NCBI GenBank assembly: GCA_017307505.1
Contig: JAFKEE010000043.1
Span: 52,679 to 116,678 of the forward strand
From: Acidobacteriota bacterium
GTDB taxonomy: Bacteria > Acidobacteriota > Terriglobia > Bryobacterales > Bryobacteraceae
Length of the DNA stretch: 64,000 nt
Reading direction: 5' to 3'
The position numbers and the translations under genes are program-made. Below, in pieces: positions 63,301 to 64,000 of this stretch. The first letter of the stretch is position 1. Each line of letters begins with the position of its first letter. The notes below the pieces were generated by a model. That model was not told where the DNA came from and made no database searches. It saw only the letters and a program-made list of their open reading frames with translations.

Positions 63301-64000
63301 TCGGCCGGTTTATGGACGGTCCTGAAGGACGGCGAGCCCCTGGACCTGCCGGGCAAGGTGGACGACAGCGGGGTTCTCTACTGGGAAGGCACGGCTGGGG
63401 CGTATGTGCTGACGCGTACCGGCGCCGGGCCGCTGACGGTGGCAACAGATTCCCTGCCGCCCGCGGCGACCGGTACGGTTTATCTGTACCCGCTGGTGGC
63501 ACTGGGTGGCACGCCGCCCTATGCGTGGAGCATTACCACTGGCGCGCTGCCGGACGGCGTGGCGCTGCAGGAACTGGGGCTGATCACCGGTACGGCGCAG
63601 ACCTCGGGGGATTTCAGCTTCACGGCCACGGTCACGGACAGCGAGGGCCAGACGGCTTCGAAGGACCTGGTTTTGTCTGTGGGCACGAGTCCGCTGACGA
63701 TTCTGAGCAATTCCCTCAGCGGTGGCGTGATCGGGCGTCCCTACCTTGCCGTGCTGGTGGCGAATGGCGGAGTCGGGCCGTATGTGTGGAGCGTGGTCAA
63801 CGGCACGCTGTGCGACGGCCTCTCGCTTTCCGAAGAAGGCACAATCAGCGGCCAGCCGGCGACCGCCGGGGCCTGCACCTTTCGGGTGCGGGTGACTGAC
63901 CAGGGCGGGCTGACGGCGGAGCGGGATTTGGAGCTGGATGTCGCGGCCAACGATTCGCTGACGATCCTGGAGACGAGCCTGCCTGACGGGATGACAGGCA
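60319..64000 (+). CDS. Large secreted protein, possible alpha-toroid lyase with Ig repeats (3' end outside window)
   Basis: An open frame with no stop to the window edge, at least 1,227 residues. ATG 60319 starts a signal peptide MRVFLYLLSLSLPLLAQ. Residues about 150-600 contain many Trp/Tyr-rich helical segments (YLGGAALMYQSTGTKTYRDK, RLMFWWKDYWYPLQRQW, KYYATRVQPFTADF), like the alpha/alpha toroids of heparinase- or alginate-lyase-type enzymes, followed by a beta-rich part with ISRTGWNNDSSIFEIHA and RHFAHFKKTGRNEYVIAAD. From about residue 1040, putative-Ig (He_PIG) repeats appear: TPPYAWSITTGALPDGVALQ, LITGTAQTSGDFSFTATVTD, and a second copy. A polysaccharide lyase role is only inferred from shape. 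It follows the tail-fibre-like gene by 13 bases with AAGGGAGTGATGACA upstream, so they may be co-transcribed. Confidence 0.7.
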   Translation, partial: MRVFLYLLSLSLPLLAQTQLYVPTGPTRCIASASNSTPIVISTAGCDNASLASASPVPLAHGWTNGTIIVLAGVEGNTAANGTRVATHVTATTAELYDLSGAPVAGNGNFLRFTSGQGTSYPEAASGTQVTLKDHPRVWLDGSAGALTSTLCKSGPGCKGVNSNPAFAAMKTAIDGRVVAKTAETPDNALISQMQNGDFGYLGGAALMYQSTGTKTYRDKTVAILNNIDKYTKGFGCNEQIGGCGDSITLDYSSKYMWNIAQAYSIVRSTMTPEDRKAFAGKMLNDVNDGCTNRFYGGTGTIDYTLYATTITGHGTQWLTNPDPAQRIAPGDSIMFTTGCTSGYCTGMTMIVGAVNSDTSLTINGYPTGGYVAGNVANGPFWIGKPWTEGNCGLTNFINHSGFSPLSSGQMHPSVFLNGKPSSFGGTTVYSRDESNRSELYNQNITKGLGFLALGIALADDDVRAQMMIQRLMFWWKDYWYPLQRQWTTGAMQITAKYYATRVQPFTADFAIQLRNSFVEPVMDFTGGTWLKTPLSLWVYGYNRAMNSGTRWGYAAPTVMTPDHWKGGLASAYLQPDSDEAKAWRHILKSWTGYYGPSETQFGYANLLGYPDNYLYTDPSEPAEDPNKTLPLSRNLTISDSQPNGEGSGLVISRTGWNNDSSIFEIHALSNLKFANMWPQSYAGNPASYKIFKRFYLLAEDYGKGVQPTFSAYCGPNEQSNYMRIGPYTPTSPSLLRRANFKSQVQYVKTPRYWNDANNEATYAMVDYAGAYQPSAHIAFAHRHFAHFKKTGRNEYVIAADSVRTSDGQTKVTFLHYPNNAQPGVFENGTTAWAANPTEGQTELDATTGRVISSSPSSRIVTQVLQPDGPNSLRVYTDNPDGSYTGTVDPVKGPLGGAGQTFRVSICASADGASCDAGNLKTNVLVAHRIVEGTGETENAAALLTTIDANFVGMQVDDGPNSIVALFPSEGGTLSTASFTSTHADRAQYLVSGLSAGLWTVLKDGEPLDLPGKVDDSGVLYWEGTAGAYVLTRTGAGPLTVATDSLPPAATGTVYLYPLVALGGTPPYAWSITTGALPDGVALQELGLITGTAQTSGDFSFTATVTDSEGQTASKDLVLSVGTSPLTILSNSLSGGVIGRPYLAVLVANGGVGPYVWSVVNGTLCDGLSLSEEGTISGQPATAGACTFRVRVTDQGGLTAERDLELDVAANDSLTILETSLPDGMTG

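Noticed and set aside
1..64000. CRISPR arrays, tRNA or rRNA genes, insertion sequences
   Set aside because: No regularly spaced direct repeats, no tRNA cloverleaf with CCA-proximal pattern, no rRNA-like tract and no transposase motif were seen on reading both strands.

Overview
The window is high-GC bacterial chromosome devoted almost entirely to making, exporting and decorating a surface polysaccharide. No rRNA, tRNA, CRISPR array or transposase was found. Two exosortases, an EpsI protein, a PrsT-like TPR lipoprotein, a PEP-CTERM protein, VanZ-domain proteins and very large secreted proteins built from BACON, choice-of-anchor-D and SbsA-type Ig repeats suggest a soil Acidobacteriota, probably near Bryobacterales/Solibacter. 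That placement is inference from gene content; no marker gene is present.

Layout. (1) 1-9.4 kb, plus strand: three membrane or cytosolic glycosyltransferases, a Wzx-type flippase, a fused WlbA-WlbB enzyme, two small SMR/EamA-like transporters and an FAD oxidoreductase. (2) 9.4-16.8 kb: one 2,452-residue multidomain exported protein, followed by a strong hairpin. (3) 16.9-22.7 kb: polysaccharide deacetylase, GT4, then a tight ATP-grasp / phosphatidylserine-decarboxylase-like / FemAB-like cassette. (4) 23-29.8 kb: WlbC-like aminotransferase, epimerase, DPM1-like GT2, WlbD-like 2-epimerase, Wzz-type chain-length protein and CpsD-type kinase. (5) 29.8-40.5 kb: VanZ, a cohesin-like protein, a LuxR regulator, exosortase 1, LamG-VanZ, PrsT-like TPR protein, PEP-CTERM protein, serine acetyltransferase-like protein, GT4 and a dockerin-FnIII protein. 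(6) 41.1-49.3 kb: large secreted beta-rich proteins, interrupted by a TacA/TacT-type toxin-antitoxin pair and a HigA gene with a decayed HigB. (7) 49.3-58.7 kb, minus strand: a tight nine-gene run with GT4, double VanZ, exosortase 2, EpsI, epimerase, HddA, HddC-GmhB fusion, GT2 and deacetylase. (8) 58.8-64 kb: a tail-fibre-like secreted protein and a large secreted protein that runs off the window.

How it fits together. WlbA-WlbB, WlbC and WlbD homologues together predict a UDP-2,3-diacetamido-2,3-dideoxy-mannuronic acid type sugar. HddA and HddC-GmhB predict GDP-D-glycero-alpha-D-manno-heptose. The glycosyltransferases would assemble these sugars, the Wzx-like protein would flip the lipid-linked unit, and the Wzz/CpsD pair would set chain length. 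Exosortases would anchor sorted proteins into the matrix. The window lacks an evident initiating phosphoglycosyltransferase, a clear Wzy polymerase, the Wza outer-membrane channel, UDP-GlcNAc 6-dehydrogenase and GmhA, so the locus is probably completed outside it.
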